From: Odiellus spinosus
Taxonomy: Eukaryota > Arthropoda > Arachnida > Opiliones > Phalangiidae
Assembly (NCBI GenBank): GCA_963920705.1
Contig: OY987229.1
Span: 23,471,728 to 23,535,727 of the forward strand
Length of the DNA: 64,000 bases
Direction: 5' to 3'
This document shows, in pieces, positions 25,521-36,781 of this stretch. Numbering within the stretch: position 1 is the stretch's first letter; each line of letters opens with the position of its first letter. Under the pieces are notes generated by a model, which was given only the letters and a program-made list of their open reading frames with translations, was not told the origin of the DNA and did no database searches. The position numbers and the translations under genes were made by a program.

Positions 25521-26000
25521 AAATCTCTCCGTGAAATACATTTTTTTCAGTTAGTAAATTTAATAATTACTTTTCCGGAAGTCACGCTCTGATTTCAGGT
25601 TATTTCAAAAATATAAATATAAATTTCTATTGTTTATCTCCAACTGCACATCCAGGTTTTTAGAATTTATCCAATACCGATTTATAATGTTGGTAAAACA
25701 ATTTATATAACGCTTGGAATTCTTATCTCCAACGCGGGTGCCAGATATATCTCAACTTTTAGGATTTAGATTCGCAACGCCTGTAAATGTCAATGTCATT
25801 CCCTGCAAAGCTATCGCGTGCTAAGGAAAAGAGTGAAGCCTAGTTTAAGGGGTCTTTTTTTGTTTTCGTTTTTACAAGAACAAATTTTTATTATATTGCT
25901 TTATTCTTTTGCTATATGAGCCTATGAGTTATGATTGGTTAATTACGGTTAAGGTCATTATGGTATATTTTAAAGTATTTTTACACGACCTGCAAAACCT

Positions 26001-26320
26001 GGGAAAGTCGAGGAATTTGGAAATTGGACCCAAAATGTCAGGGAAAAGCCGGGGAATTTGGAAACTAGTTCCAAAATGTCAGGGAAAAGTCGGGGAATTT
26101 GGAAATTGGACCCAAAATGTCAGGGAAAAGTCGGGGAATTTGGGAACTAGTCCCAAAAGGTCAGGGAAAAGTCGGGGAATTTAAAAATTGGCCCAAAAGA
26201 TCAGGGGAAATTCAAGGATTATGTAAATTGACCCAAAAGGTCATGGAAAAGTTGGGGAATTTGAAAATTGGCCCAAAAGTTCAGGGAAAAATCAGGGAAT
26301 TTGAAAATGAACCCAAATGT
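26001..26320 (+). repeat. 41-bp minisatellite, about 8 units
   Basis: Units begin GGGAAAAGTCGGGGAATTTG and end CCCAAAAGGTCA-like. Starts are near 26001, 26041, 26082, 26123, 26164, 26204, 26244 and 26284, with one-base period variation. Variation falls mainly in the GAAATTGGACC / GAAACTAGTCC segment, alternating between units. Because 41 is not a multiple of three, the open frames across it are a repeat artefact. Considered non-coding. Confidence 0.9.
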
Positions 26321-26757
26321 AACTCGTAATTACTTTAGAGTCCATACTCAAAGGAAGAGAAATTACAAGGAAATAGGCTTAATACAAAATGTATCCATAA
26401 AAATGACATGTCCTTGTCAATTACGCTTTGTCCGACGAGTGTAATGGTTTATTTAGAACTTCATTAGCGATTATCCGACCTTATTTTCCATTTTTGCCAC
26501 TCGATATTTAGAATATCTTTAACAACTAAAAATCTACGCGATATTATTTGAATTCGACATTAAAATCAGCCCTTTAAAAATGAAAAAAATATAAACTTTA
26601 AAAAAAATGTGTGGGGAGGGAAAAAAAATCTCACAATCACTTTTTATTTTACTCTCATAAAAATAGCGATAAAAAATAAAAACTTGAAAGCTCTCGAAGA
26701 TTTATAACAAGTTGGGAAACCAAAATATAACCTCCCCGACCCCGACGTTAAGGTAAT

Positions 26758-26781
26758 CTAACCTAACCTAACCCTACCTAA
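26758..26781 (+). repeat. Short CCTAA (telomere-like) run
   Basis: CTAACCTAACCTAACCC followed by TACCTAAA gives three to four CCTAA-type units, complementary to the TTAGG telomere motif of many arthropods. Too short to be a telomere; a seed or interstitial trace. Confidence 0.5.
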
Positions 26782-26812
26782 AATAAAAGATGAAAAGAAA
26801 TGTAGAGTATTG

Positions 26813-28395
26813 GATGAGTAGAAGAAACAGCGAAATAGGCAAAATATTATATCACATTGAACCTATATGCATTTCTTCAGTATACCAACACAACCCTAAA
26901 TAATTCTCTACTTAAAACCAAACCTAACTAGAGAAAAAAAGGAAAATAAATAAGATATAACCACATAGATTTCAAGATAAATAATCCAGTCCATAATTCA
27001 GTATTAAAACAAAAAAATCAGAATTAAGACAACTGAAATTAGCAATCTTTGGTAATATGTAAAATAGCCCTTACACGAACAATTTAAGTAAAGCAAATTA
27101 TCAAATAAACGCCAAATAAGTCAATTAATTAAAATTAAAAATATTAATCTTACCACTACCAAATAGCGGGCAGAAAACACAGACATCAAGATAACATTAG
27201 CAAAATAAATTTTCAACACCGGTAATCCTGAGAACTAGATTCTACAAAATCTTCTGGAATAATAAATTTATTTTAATCTAAAAAATATAAAATCTTAAAA
27301 AAAATATCTATACAAATAACATATTGATAAACCAATTAAAATTAGATGCGAAAAACATTTAATCTCGATATGAGATTAAATACACAAGGTCAAGGTTCTT
27401 CTTTTAAAACCATATCAGAATTTTGACGGTTGTAGAGTATTTGTAGACCAAGTAACGTGAAAAGGCAAAATGTTATATCAAATTGAACCTATACATGGCT
27501 TCAGTATACAACACAAGTTGTGAAACAAACGTTATTTTACGTGACTACACACTAGCTAAAACATCACCGAAAATAAACGACAGTAGGCATTAATAACTCT
27601 TTTACGAAAACAAAAAATTACTACAGAGAAAAATGAGTCAGAAAAAAAAAAACCTTTTGATTTCCAAACTAATATTTCAGTCACAACTCAGTAATAAAAA
27701 TTAGAGTTCAGGTCAATGAAAATATACCAAAAATGTCCAAACAAATAATAAACGCATCAAATAAATGATTCAAATTCAAAATTACTTCCTTACCAATAAA
27801 TTGTATTCAAACGAATGAAACTTAATTTAAAATTTCAACGAGTCAAATCTCTAGAGAACAAACTTCGTCGAAGATTTCAAAAGAAATGAAACGATTTTAC
27901 GTTCAATAAATTAAAATTTAGATAAGCAAGGTCAAGGTCCCTCAGTAAAATCATATCGGCGTTAAGAAAACTAGAGTATTTGTAGACCAAGTAACGTCAT
28001 TAGGCAAAATATTTGATCAAAATCAAGTTATGACCTCGGTATCGTCATATAACCGTAAATAAACATATTCAATAAACAATTAACGAATAAGCTTTCCGCA
28101 TAACACGCTAAACTACGAACTGTGACGTACAATTTCGCTTTTTGGTGCTACACGACCTACAGATACCTTATAAGCCTACGTCTAAAAACACGTTTTTTGG
28201 TGATAATGCTGTGAGTAAAGAATAGATGTTTCTCTTTTGGCCCTACCATAAATTTTTTATATTTTTTTTTTCTGACAGGGCAGGCCTGAGTAAAAATATA
28301 CCAAGTTGTGAAACAAACGTCATTTTACGTGACTCCACACTAGCTAAAATGTTACCGGAAATACACGACAGTAGGCATTAAAAGCCTGGTTCTAT
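26813..28395 (+). repeat. Diverged tandem copies of a roughly 540-bp A-rich unit
   Basis: Three copies start with TAGAGTATTTG-like sequence near 26,813, 27,433 and 27,971. Shared landmarks include AAGGTCAAGG (27,385 and 27,928), TGTAGACCAAGTAACGT, GGCAAAATATT, TTGAACCTATA, CAAGTTGTGAAACAAACG (27,514 and 28,302) and CGACAGTAGGCATTAA. Copies 2 and 3 are offset by about 543 bp at their start but 788 bp later on, so copy 3 holds about 245 extra bases at roughly 28,050-28,300. The plus strand is unusually A-rich and G-poor through most of the block. No ORF survives, and identity is unknown. Confidence 0.75.
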
Positions 28396-28611
28396 TATAC
28401 TTAATTGGGATTAACATTAAATTCATGTATGAAAAAGTGTGAAACTAAAACTAGCAGTCATCACGAGATCCAATCACGTGATTCTTTTCCTCACTCTGTC
28501 TACATTTCACTCTTGGGTCAACCATATCATACATGACTATTAAAACACGAGAAATTTCAATGTCAATCCGGTTTAAGAAAGTTCGTCAATTGTTAATTGT
28601 GGCATGACTAA

Positions 28612-29157
28612 AGCCGGATTCACACAGACCTATTTTCACGCTTTTCACGGTCACGCGCGAGGGGCAATGGGCAAACCACTCTTGGAATCAGGTGTACAAA
28701 CTAAATGGAATCACGCGAATCGATTCGGAATCAGGAGAATCGATACGGAATCACGCGAATCGATTCGGAATCACGCGAATCGATTCGGAATCACGCGAAT
28801 CGATTCGGAATCAGGAGAATCGATACGGAATCACGCGAATCGATTCGGAATCACGCGAATCGATTCGGAATCACGAGAATCGATACGGAATCACGCGAAT
28901 CGATACGGAATCACGCGAATCGATTCGGAATCACGCGAATCGATTCGGAATCACGAGAATCGATTCGGAATCACGCGAATCACGAATCAATTCGGAATCA
29001 CGCGAATTGATTCGGAATCACTGACAATCAAATGAATCTGGAATCAGGTGTACAAAATTTTTCTAGAGTGGTTTGCACCTCGCTCGCGCGTGCTAATGGT
29101 ACTTCTATGAGTTCACGAGCGTGAAACGCGTAAAAACAGGTCTGTGTGTATCCGCGT
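28612..29157. mobile_element. TAA-flanked element carrying an internal satellite (546 bp)
   Basis: The left end AGCCGGATTCACACAGACC mirrors the right end, whose reverse complement is ACGCGGATACACACAGACC. TAA flanks both sides (28609-28611 and 29158-29160). A three-base TWA target is typical of PIF/Harbinger-type elements, which is the inference. The inverted arms extend inward with similar TTTTCACGC, CACGCGCGAG and GCAAACCACTC blocks. Between them is a 20-bp tandem array bracketed by a direct repeat GGAATCAGGTGTACAAA (28684 and 29040). No transposase. Confidence 0.7.
28707..29013 (+). repeat. 20-bp satellite, 15 units, inside the element
   Basis: Unit is GGAATCACGCGAATCGATTC with a common variant GGAATCAGGAGAATCGATAC. 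Fourteen starts are exactly 20 bp apart from 28,707 to 28,967. The fourteenth unit is 27 bp through a small CACGAAT duplication, and the last begins at 28,994. The half-unit GAATCGATTC is a perfect palindrome. All forward frames stay open across it, so predicted proteins of 101-143 residues are artefacts. Confidence 0.92.
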
Positions 29158-30069
29158 TAACCTGGTTCGCTCTGCGCATGTACACAATTTCGCACGAAAT
29201 ACATTTGCGAAACGCGCGAAAATTATAAAAAAATTAATTTGAAAATCCGTGCCAGTAATTAAAACCAAATACGCCACTGTTTGCAAGTTTGCCAGAAGAT
29301 TACGATATTTCCCCATACATGAAGCTGATTCTCCCAAGAATATCAAAAAAAATCACATTGATATTTTCCATGCGTAAAGAGGTTTCCGACTTCAAATTTA
29401 GTGGTCTACACATACTCGCGTGCTGGCGAACTCGATTTTACACGTGTCACAAATACACTGGAAACCTACTCTACTTCTGTTCGAGGAGAGTTTTCACGAC
29501 TATCATTTTTCTTAAGTGGTTTAACATTATGCATAAATCCGCCTCAGCTTCAAATCTTATACACCAATTCCCCTTGAACTGGTTAAAAATTCACCGAGTA
29601 TAATCGAAGTTATTATTGTCTTATCTCTTATCTAAATTATGTTGTTTCAATCTTCCATACCCGTGTAAACACACCTTTATTTAAGTTCTTCAATCCACCC
29701 CAAGTTTGCACCAGAGATAAGCCTATACTGCCCGTTATACCTTTGCTTTTTTCGAGTAAATGATATATATGGAAAATAGCTTAGGCGCATGCTGCCAACT
29801 AAAACTGCCTTTAATCGGTCAAATTTCTTTAAATTTTTGCATAAATTCTCAAATAACTTCTAAACTATCTCGAATTTTAAATTAATTTTTCGACTTTCTA
29901 ATTAATTAGATTAAGATGAACCATTTTAATATTTTTAATTATAATATAAATTAATATTGCGTTTCATTTCCCTAAACAATATCAAACAAAATCACCCCAT
30001 GAGGCTAATTTGCATACGTTCCAAAAAGATACTATATAAACCTTTCGAAGGGCTATATTAATCGAAGTA

Positions 30070-30605
30070 ACCGTGCGTGATGGCCATGAAGTTAGGGGGA
30101 AAACCCCCCCCTTTCAATGTCTTGCTGATTCTTGATCTCTAGGCGCTTGGCGACGCAATTTACCCATTGGTGGGGCGATGTTTGGAGTCAGTGGAAGGTT
30201 GATGTGAACTGTACTAGTGGGGGACGCCTCGCTAGTATGGAACGCTGAGATCGGAAACTGGAGGTTGGACCTTGGTGCGGGGATGGTCGGAGGTGATTAT
30301 GACAGTGGGAGACGTCCCATTGCTTATAATCGCCTTCGGCTGTTCAGCATCAAGGTTCGCCCGTAAAGTGGATGGTGGAATGCCATGATGTGCAATGGGA
30401 GACGTCCTGTTGTATATCTTTGCACGACACTTGAAACTCAATGTGGCAGCCACGCTTAAAGGAGGTAATTCCCCGGAATTGAACGATAAGCTGGTATGAT
30501 TACGTCTCTAGACTTTTGGCTCCACGAGCTAGGTCACGTGACTTCCGTTTACACAGGATATCCGCTTACACACACAGACAGACACACAGACACGACCAGT
30601 GTAAC
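30070..30605 (-). other. GC-richer island, possible LTR-retroelement remnant
   Basis: Base composition changes sharply from the AT-rich surroundings. On the minus strand a frame of about 90 codons (ending at 30,232) is open and includes two related NRTSP / NGTSP peptides. These come from a degenerate DNA repeat (GTGGGAGACGTCC-like at about 30,217, 30,305 and 30,395, spaced 88-90 bp). Immediately upstream on that strand is a purine-rich CAGGGGGAGG followed by TGTTACAC, an order that resembles a polypurine tract entering a 3' LTR. I cannot identify a polyprotein or the far LTR end. Hypothesis only. Confidence 0.3.
30568..30598 (+). repeat. CA/GA-type simple repeat
   Basis: TACACACACAGACAGACACA-type tract within the GC-richer island. 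Confidence 0.8.
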
Positions 30606-30639
30606 ACCTCCCCCTGAACTAAAGTTCAGTCGGGGAGGT
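30606..30639. repeat. Strong 34-nt hairpin
   Basis: ACCTCCCC pairs with GGGGAGGT and, inside it, CTGAACT pairs with AGTTCAG around two A, with a 2-nt bulge. Read on the minus strand its second arm is the purine-rich tract next to TGTTACAC. Confidence 0.8.
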
Positions 30640-30825
30640 AAAAATTGCCGAGGAAAGCAATAACGACACCAATATACTTTCCAAGAGTCAAAACAGCTCG
30701 CCTGATTGCCTATCATTTTCTTTATTCCCCAAAAACCTATTCGCAATTTTTTTCTTCTTTTTTTTACTATCGTTGGTGGCCCGAAGTCTTCCCTTATATT
30801 CGGGCGCGATGCCATTACCCAAAGA

Positions 30826-30848
30826 GGAGAGGAGAGAGAGAGAGAGGG
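30826..30848 (+). repeat. (GA)n-rich microsatellite
   Basis: GGAGAGGAGAGAGAGAGAGA-type tract. It explains the several overlapping open frames on both strands at 30,549-30,994. Confidence 0.8.
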
Positions 30849-31203
30849 AAGGGCGAAGGGGGCGTTGGCACCCCCGAGGAAACGGCCCTATTAACACTCC
30901 GAGGATCTCACCGCTCTTACAACAAGATCTAACTATACATAGGATATATATATTATGCGGGCTAAAAGTTTTCATCTCTCGACTTCTCCGCTAAGAAATA
31001 ATCGATTCCGAATTAAAGCTTTATCTTTCCGGGCCAAGCTATAGTATATTGCTCTTTAATGGTAGCCGCAGCATCCTCCCTCTTCTCTTCTCCCCAATCA
31101 CGCTCTTCTTATTTTTACCATCATCCCTACGTTCGTCTTTAAAGGGAAGCTAAAATGATAACAAATAAATATTTTAGTTTTACATTTTCGATCCATTTTT
31201 AAT

Positions 31204-31310
31204 GTTCAAATCAACTTTTAAAGCTAATAATTGAATTTTTTGGCAAAGTATCTCTAGAGTTAAGCTCAAACGTTTATAATTAATCTCTAAAACAGTTTGA
31301 AATATTTAAT
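31204..31310. repeat. CACACTA-type dispersed repeat, partial copy
   Basis: TTCAAATCAACTTTTAAAGC, GCTAATAATTG and TTTTTGGCAAAGTATCTCTA align with the first half of 4757-4893. The right end is lost. Old fragment. Confidence 0.45.
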
Positions 31311-31319
31311 TTACGGAAA

Positions 31320-34300
31320 CATGACCCCATTCTTTAATATTTTTCAAGAAATGTTGTTTGGAGATAGACTATTAGTTGATTGAAATTAATTAATGGAAAA
31401 TTAACCAAAAAACCTCTAAGGTTGGCATTCAGATACGACAAGGCTTAGCGAAATAATTTTCAAATATACCTTTCTTTGTTTTTAATTAAAAATATGTTTC
31501 ACTGTCACTTTAAAAAAAGCAAAAGTTGGCCCGAAAAAAACTAAGACTGTGGCGATGGATAATGAAAGTATTTCCCACCGGCTATGACATACTTGGGTTA
31601 AAGAAAATGGTTATTCCACCATCTTTTCTTAGCGCGTTTACTTAGAAGTAGAGACCCCCAACCTAGCTTTGACCGCGTTGAAGACGAATTTTGGGATAGA
31701 TCTATTATATACGCGGAAATAAGACGCCATATCGGATCTCGCGATGAAAACTGAGTTTTCCCTTTCTTTTTTTAGCCCTAATTCCCTATTGGTTGAGATA
31801 TACGCAACCACACGCCAAGTTTTGGACCGAGGCGAGCTAGGGGTCATTTTTTTTATTTCAGCTTTTTTCCCCGAATGAAGAGATTTAGTGTAATGAAATT
31901 ATAATAGCCTAAGATTAAATTATTTTCACGCTTGGTTAGAAGTTAAAAAATAAAATTTCGCGGCACGAATATTAATTAATATAAGTTCAAATTTCTTGGA
32001 CTAGGGATACATTTCGATAGATAAGGACTGCAAAATTTTGTAGAAATTCTGGTTACATTTATATTAGAATCAAATCATTTTCATTGCGCATGGGACACTT
32101 AAAGATCAAGACAATTTATAGTTGAACTTAAACCAAAATCTGTCAGTTCGTATTTTAGACGACTGACAATTATATGACGTCATCAACATAATTTATAAAT
32201 TATAAATATCTTTGACAAAATCAGTCGAACCCACCTTGTGCAAAATCTGTACACTTACTACCTTATTACGTAACTGATTACAGCCTTTAGTAATGCTAAT
32301 TACTTACTCAGTTACTTAATAACTTCAGTACAGTTATTGAAAGTGGTATATTTCCCTAATCTAATTTACGAAACCTTATCATAATTATAATATTTTGAAA
32401 ATATTAAACTTAATTTAAATTTATAGGTCTTAAAATTCCCTCCCACTCAATTAAAACCGATTTGGAGCACCCGATTCCTCCAATTATAATTATCTTAAAT
32501 CTTAACCGTTTCCTTTCAAGACTATAATAAGTTAAAAGCGATCCGCGTTGTCCTCGATCACTCCTTTGTTTTTGTCGCGAACTCTTAATTGTCACGAAGC
32601 TTATTTCCTGGATCACCCGTTCTTAAAAATCTTTTTTTTTCTCATTCAACCTTTCCAGTTAAAAGAATAAAATTGGTCGTCGTACAATGACGCGTGACTC
32701 ACACTATTATCAAAAACGATTCTATCCAATCGTTGACGCACTCGCGAATTTCATCGCCACGAATACTGACTAAAGGGAGAATGAAATATCGAGTGTTTTA
32801 ATTTTAATTCATAAAGTAGCGAGAAAAGTCTACAAATCTTCCTAGCCTTTTAGCTCCAATTTTTCTAAATTAAATATGGTTAACCATCCTTTAAACTTGT
32901 CTTTCTTTGATCATAAACTCGTGGCTGTCATTTTCTCCTGACCAATAGATATAGTTAACATCGTCCGCCTATTTCAGACAGTGAAATCAAATATTGACCT
33001 TTAAGCCTAAAATTAAATACTTATTTCATTTTCTCTCTATCTCTCTCTGGATTAAAAATCACGTGACACTTAGAATATTCGCGAATGGCTAGATTAGTTG
33101 ATAAATTACTACTTCGCGTTCCTTAAAGGTTAAATATTGTATCAATACGCGTCGAGTTATTCCATTTTATAAGCTCTTCTTGGTCAATAATATATAGTAA
33201 AAGCGGAACATCTTTTCTTTATGAAATCTAAAAATGGTATATCATCGAAATAATTGGGGTTTGGTCGACTAGAAAAACAGGTTTATAACGTCGACGTCGC
33301 CACGATAACGCGGCGTTTGCTTTTTTCTCCCCGCTGCTGTTTCCATTTCTTTATTTCTATTATTTTTTTTTTTCTTAATCCCTATCGCAATATCTGCTTC
33401 GATAATTACCGGTTTATGTACACATACATACGCATTTCATATTTTAAACACAGGCCGCCTTTATTTAAAACAAAAAAAAAAACGTAAAATCTTTTTTAGT
33501 TCTAAGTATCCGTGAGAATTTTTCAAGTTTAAGACACAACATCGTAAATTACGTTCTTTTTAACGCGTGTGTATAATTTAGAAAAAATACGTGCTATTTT
33601 ATTTCATATATGAATTTTTCATATCACGTGATATCGTTTTGAATGAGATGCCGTGGGAATTTGTGACATGATGAAGGAAATTAGATAGGCTATAGTTCTT
33701 CGCGATGTTACTTTTAAGATATCATTTTTTTTAAACCTCTTGAAATAAGATACCCGCAAGGGGATATCAGTCATGATATATTTTAAATATCCAATATCAT
33801 AGTATAGTGAGGATGAAAAATGAATATTTCTAATTTTCCCACATTTTATTTTTTATTAATTTCTATAAGTCAATGTACCGGTATGTTTAATATAATTAAA
33901 AAATAGTTAATTAGATTAACTAATTAATTGGGAAAATTAAAGTCCCAAGGCGAGGCTTAAAAGAAAGAATTGGGTAATATTATAGAGTTTAAATTTTAAC
34001 GAATCACATTAACCCATCTCTAATCATAATTAAACCTTTTTTTATATATAAGAGATCAGTTATTATTAATTTAATTAAAATTAAATTAATCTATGATTAA
34101 AATACGTATGGGTGGAACAGGTGATATTATAGATATAAAAGACAGGCATTGACGTCCAACTCCGCTTATATGGATGAGACTTATATATCCCTCAATGTCT
34201 AATCAGATAAAAATTTAATCAGGCTTCTTTCCTTATAGGGCTTCTGTATTAAAGTCACATCTCATTTTTCACTGTAGGGGGGGTCGGTTAATAAATCAGA

Positions 34301-35378
34301 AAATTGGGGGGAAGGGGGGATGAAATCGCCTAAAAGATAAAACCTAGAGGTTGCCTCGCGTAAGTTGTTATATCCGACCATGCATGTTCGACCTTAGACA
34401 AGGTCTTAGACAAATTATCCCGGATGAAAAAGAACTCTTCAAATATTCCCCGGAGAAGAAGATAAGAAATAATATTAAGATGTGGGAATATTTTAGTTTA
34501 TGTTACAATTCTAATCGTCGACAATGCTATGACGTCACGATCTTGGCTATACATTCTTCGATAATGTAGGATAAATTTTATTAATCGAAATTTTAAATTA
34601 TACGTTAAAATTAAAAATAACTCCCCCAAAAACACGTTATACTTACCTTTAAATTAACTCGAGTAATATAATTAATTTTAATTATTGATAATCATTTTGA
34701 TCCTTTCCTGAAGGAATTTTAAAGGCTAATTAATAACCTCATTAAGCACTCTCATAACTTGAAAATATACATTCTTATTGAAGAAACAGTCTGGATTATA
34801 TAAATCTTAGTGGATTTATTTTAAATTAAGACGTAGTCTGATTCTAAATCCGGATTAACTTTAAATCTCGTCTTGGTCTACGGTTGAACGTACGCTGCAC
34901 GCAGCCCTATTGCTCGTTTTCGTGAGAGCTACCCGAGGGGTCAAGACCATAGAACAATCCGTTAAATTAATTAGAACCAAAGCGAGCGAAGCTGAAGAGA
35001 ACTTTTCTTCGTTTTATTATCGTTGTCTCAAATTAATCGAACATTTCTACCTCGAATATTAAACGTTAGAGCGACAATGGTCGGAGATGGTGGGAAAGTA
35101 GCCTCGGGTTGTTTCTTTATCCACGCTTTATTCACGGAGAAAGGCGGAATGTCGCCGAAGGCTAAGTTTTACTTATTTTAAGAACGTTTCTAACCTTTAT
35201 TCATTCGATTTTGTTTCGTAAACGAGACGGGAGGGTTTTTGAAGGCGAAACGTGAAGGTTCGAAGGTTGTCGATAAAATTCGTAAATTGCCGCGTACGAA
35301 ATTGTTTCTTGGCGTCGTAAGATGGTGTCTTTCGATGGATATTCCAATCTAAAGATTGCTAGTTACTTCGCGTCTATT
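31320..35378. other. No supported gene
   Basis: AT-rich with TGACGTCA palindromes at 32,175 and 34,530 and one unpaired TAAAGGGAGAATGAAAT element end near 32,770. ORFs are short and unrecognised. Confidence 0.5.
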
Positions 35379-35381
35379 TTA

Positions 35382-35520
35382 AGCCCCGTTCAGACGGGGC
35401 GAACGAAATTATCGAACACCCATCAATATCTATTGTATAATTTAGTTTTATAACCAGAAACCTTCTGGGCTTAAATCTCTCTTATTTATTACTCCGCGTT
35501 CTCTCCGTCCGAACGCGGCT
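35382..35520. mobile_element. TTA-flanked short element (139 bp)
   Basis: The left end AGCCCCGTTCAGACGG mirrors the right end, whose reverse complement is AGCCGCGTTCGGACGG. TTA flanks both sides (35379-35381 and 35521-35523), again a TWA-type target. The left end itself forms a perfect hairpin, GCCCCGT-TCAG-ACGGGGC. The AGCC start is shared with the element at 28612, so both may use a related PIF/Harbinger-like transposase (inference). Confidence 0.6.
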
Positions 35521-36563
35521 TTATAGACACGTCTTGGTCCCTAAAAAAGTTAACGCAATTGAGGTACCGTAAGCGACTTAATATTTTATTAAACTGATCA
35601 CGTTTATCGGAATTCTCTGCCGCCCTGAACTTGAATTTTTAGAAGATCAACTTTATACGAATACGAGTTCGATAATTTGAACCAATTTTATTGGGCTAGG
35701 AATTTCGTGATACTTAATTATTTTTTTTTTTAGTCCGTATTCGTGTCGTTATATTGCAAATTATTTAAATTCGGTATGGGTCTTGTACTCTTAAAGGGAA
35801 ACTTGAAGATAGAAATGGAACAGTTACTGTTAGGTTGGGGCAAGAAATTAGTCTCATATCAAGGGTTCTTAAAATTTAGGTGTAAAATGTTTTTATATTA
35901 AATTGAAAATCCATTAAAATTTAGGCTTCATTGTCATCAATTTCCTCTTCTTTATCATTCGTTTCCCTTATTTAATTGGGCTACACCGCGAGTTAGCCGA
36001 TACTATTTTTCTTTCCTTATTTCCCTACGAGTTTTAATATTGTTTATCAATCCGCCACACCCTTTTCCTCAGTTTGAGAAGATTTTCTGTTGGAAAACGT
36101 ATCTCGATCGTGGCCCTTAGGGGCCTGTTAGTTTCTTTTAGTTATATCTTAATTTTTCCTCTTTTTTTTTTGTACGCTTATTTTCTTTTTGCGGCTCGAA
36201 ATTGGATTTTCGGTCATTCCTTTCGCTCGATATGTAATTGAAAAGGAATAGAATAGAAATTAGGCAACGAGTCCCCCGTGCCAACTGCAGCCAACCAACC
36301 AACTACCACCCAAACCCATCGCGCCAACATCTTTTTTTTTTTCTTTTTTAATCGAAAGAAAATTTGAACAGAGACGAGTTATACCCCGCTTCGAAATTAT
36401 CCGAGTTCGCTCGCGTAACCCCAGACCATCCAGTCATAATAATCGATTTGGAACGGTAAAATCAAACCGTTATTCAAATCGCCAGGAATCGTTTTAAACA
36501 CCACGCGCTATCGATTTATCGTAGCTTTATCTCTATCGGTTGTTGAAACCGGCCAAATCGGTA

Positions 36564-36703
36564 CGAAACTGGTTCCCGAAGCAGTTTCGAGAAATCGAAT
36601 CAAATCGATTTGAAAAAAGATGGTTTCCCGTTCACACTATACTCTAGGGAAACATTTTGAAAGGGTTTAAATCGATTTGAAGCTGCCTAGTATGAACGCG
36701 GGG
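36564..36703. repeat. Hairpin-dense segment with CACACTA-type ends
   Basis: CGAAACTG pairs with CAGTTTCG (36564-36589), TCAAATCGATTTGA is a perfect palindrome (36600-36613), and CCCGTTCACACTATAC (36627) faces GTATGAACGCGGG (to 36703) as an inverted pair. The last pair resembles the termini at 16185-16331. Probably nested or decayed small elements. Confidence 0.45.
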
Positions 36704-36781
36704 AAACATTTTTCTTAAAAATTAAGAGATTTTTTTATTTTCGTTGATTAAGAAAATTAAAATTTCATATTGAAGTTCCAC

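Noticed and set aside
25909..26329. Gly-Lys-Ser-rich repeat protein
   Set aside because: Period of 41 bp rotates the frame every unit; no conserved peptide would be maintained.
28604..29035. Predicted 143-, 110- and 101-residue repeat proteins
   Set aside because: All three forward frames are open because the 20-bp unit lacks stops in any frame; it is a satellite inside a mobile element.
34630..34665. Minus-strand AAAG-GTAAGT as a second recursive splice site
   Set aside because: No pyrimidine tract upstream of the AG and no branch motif in range.
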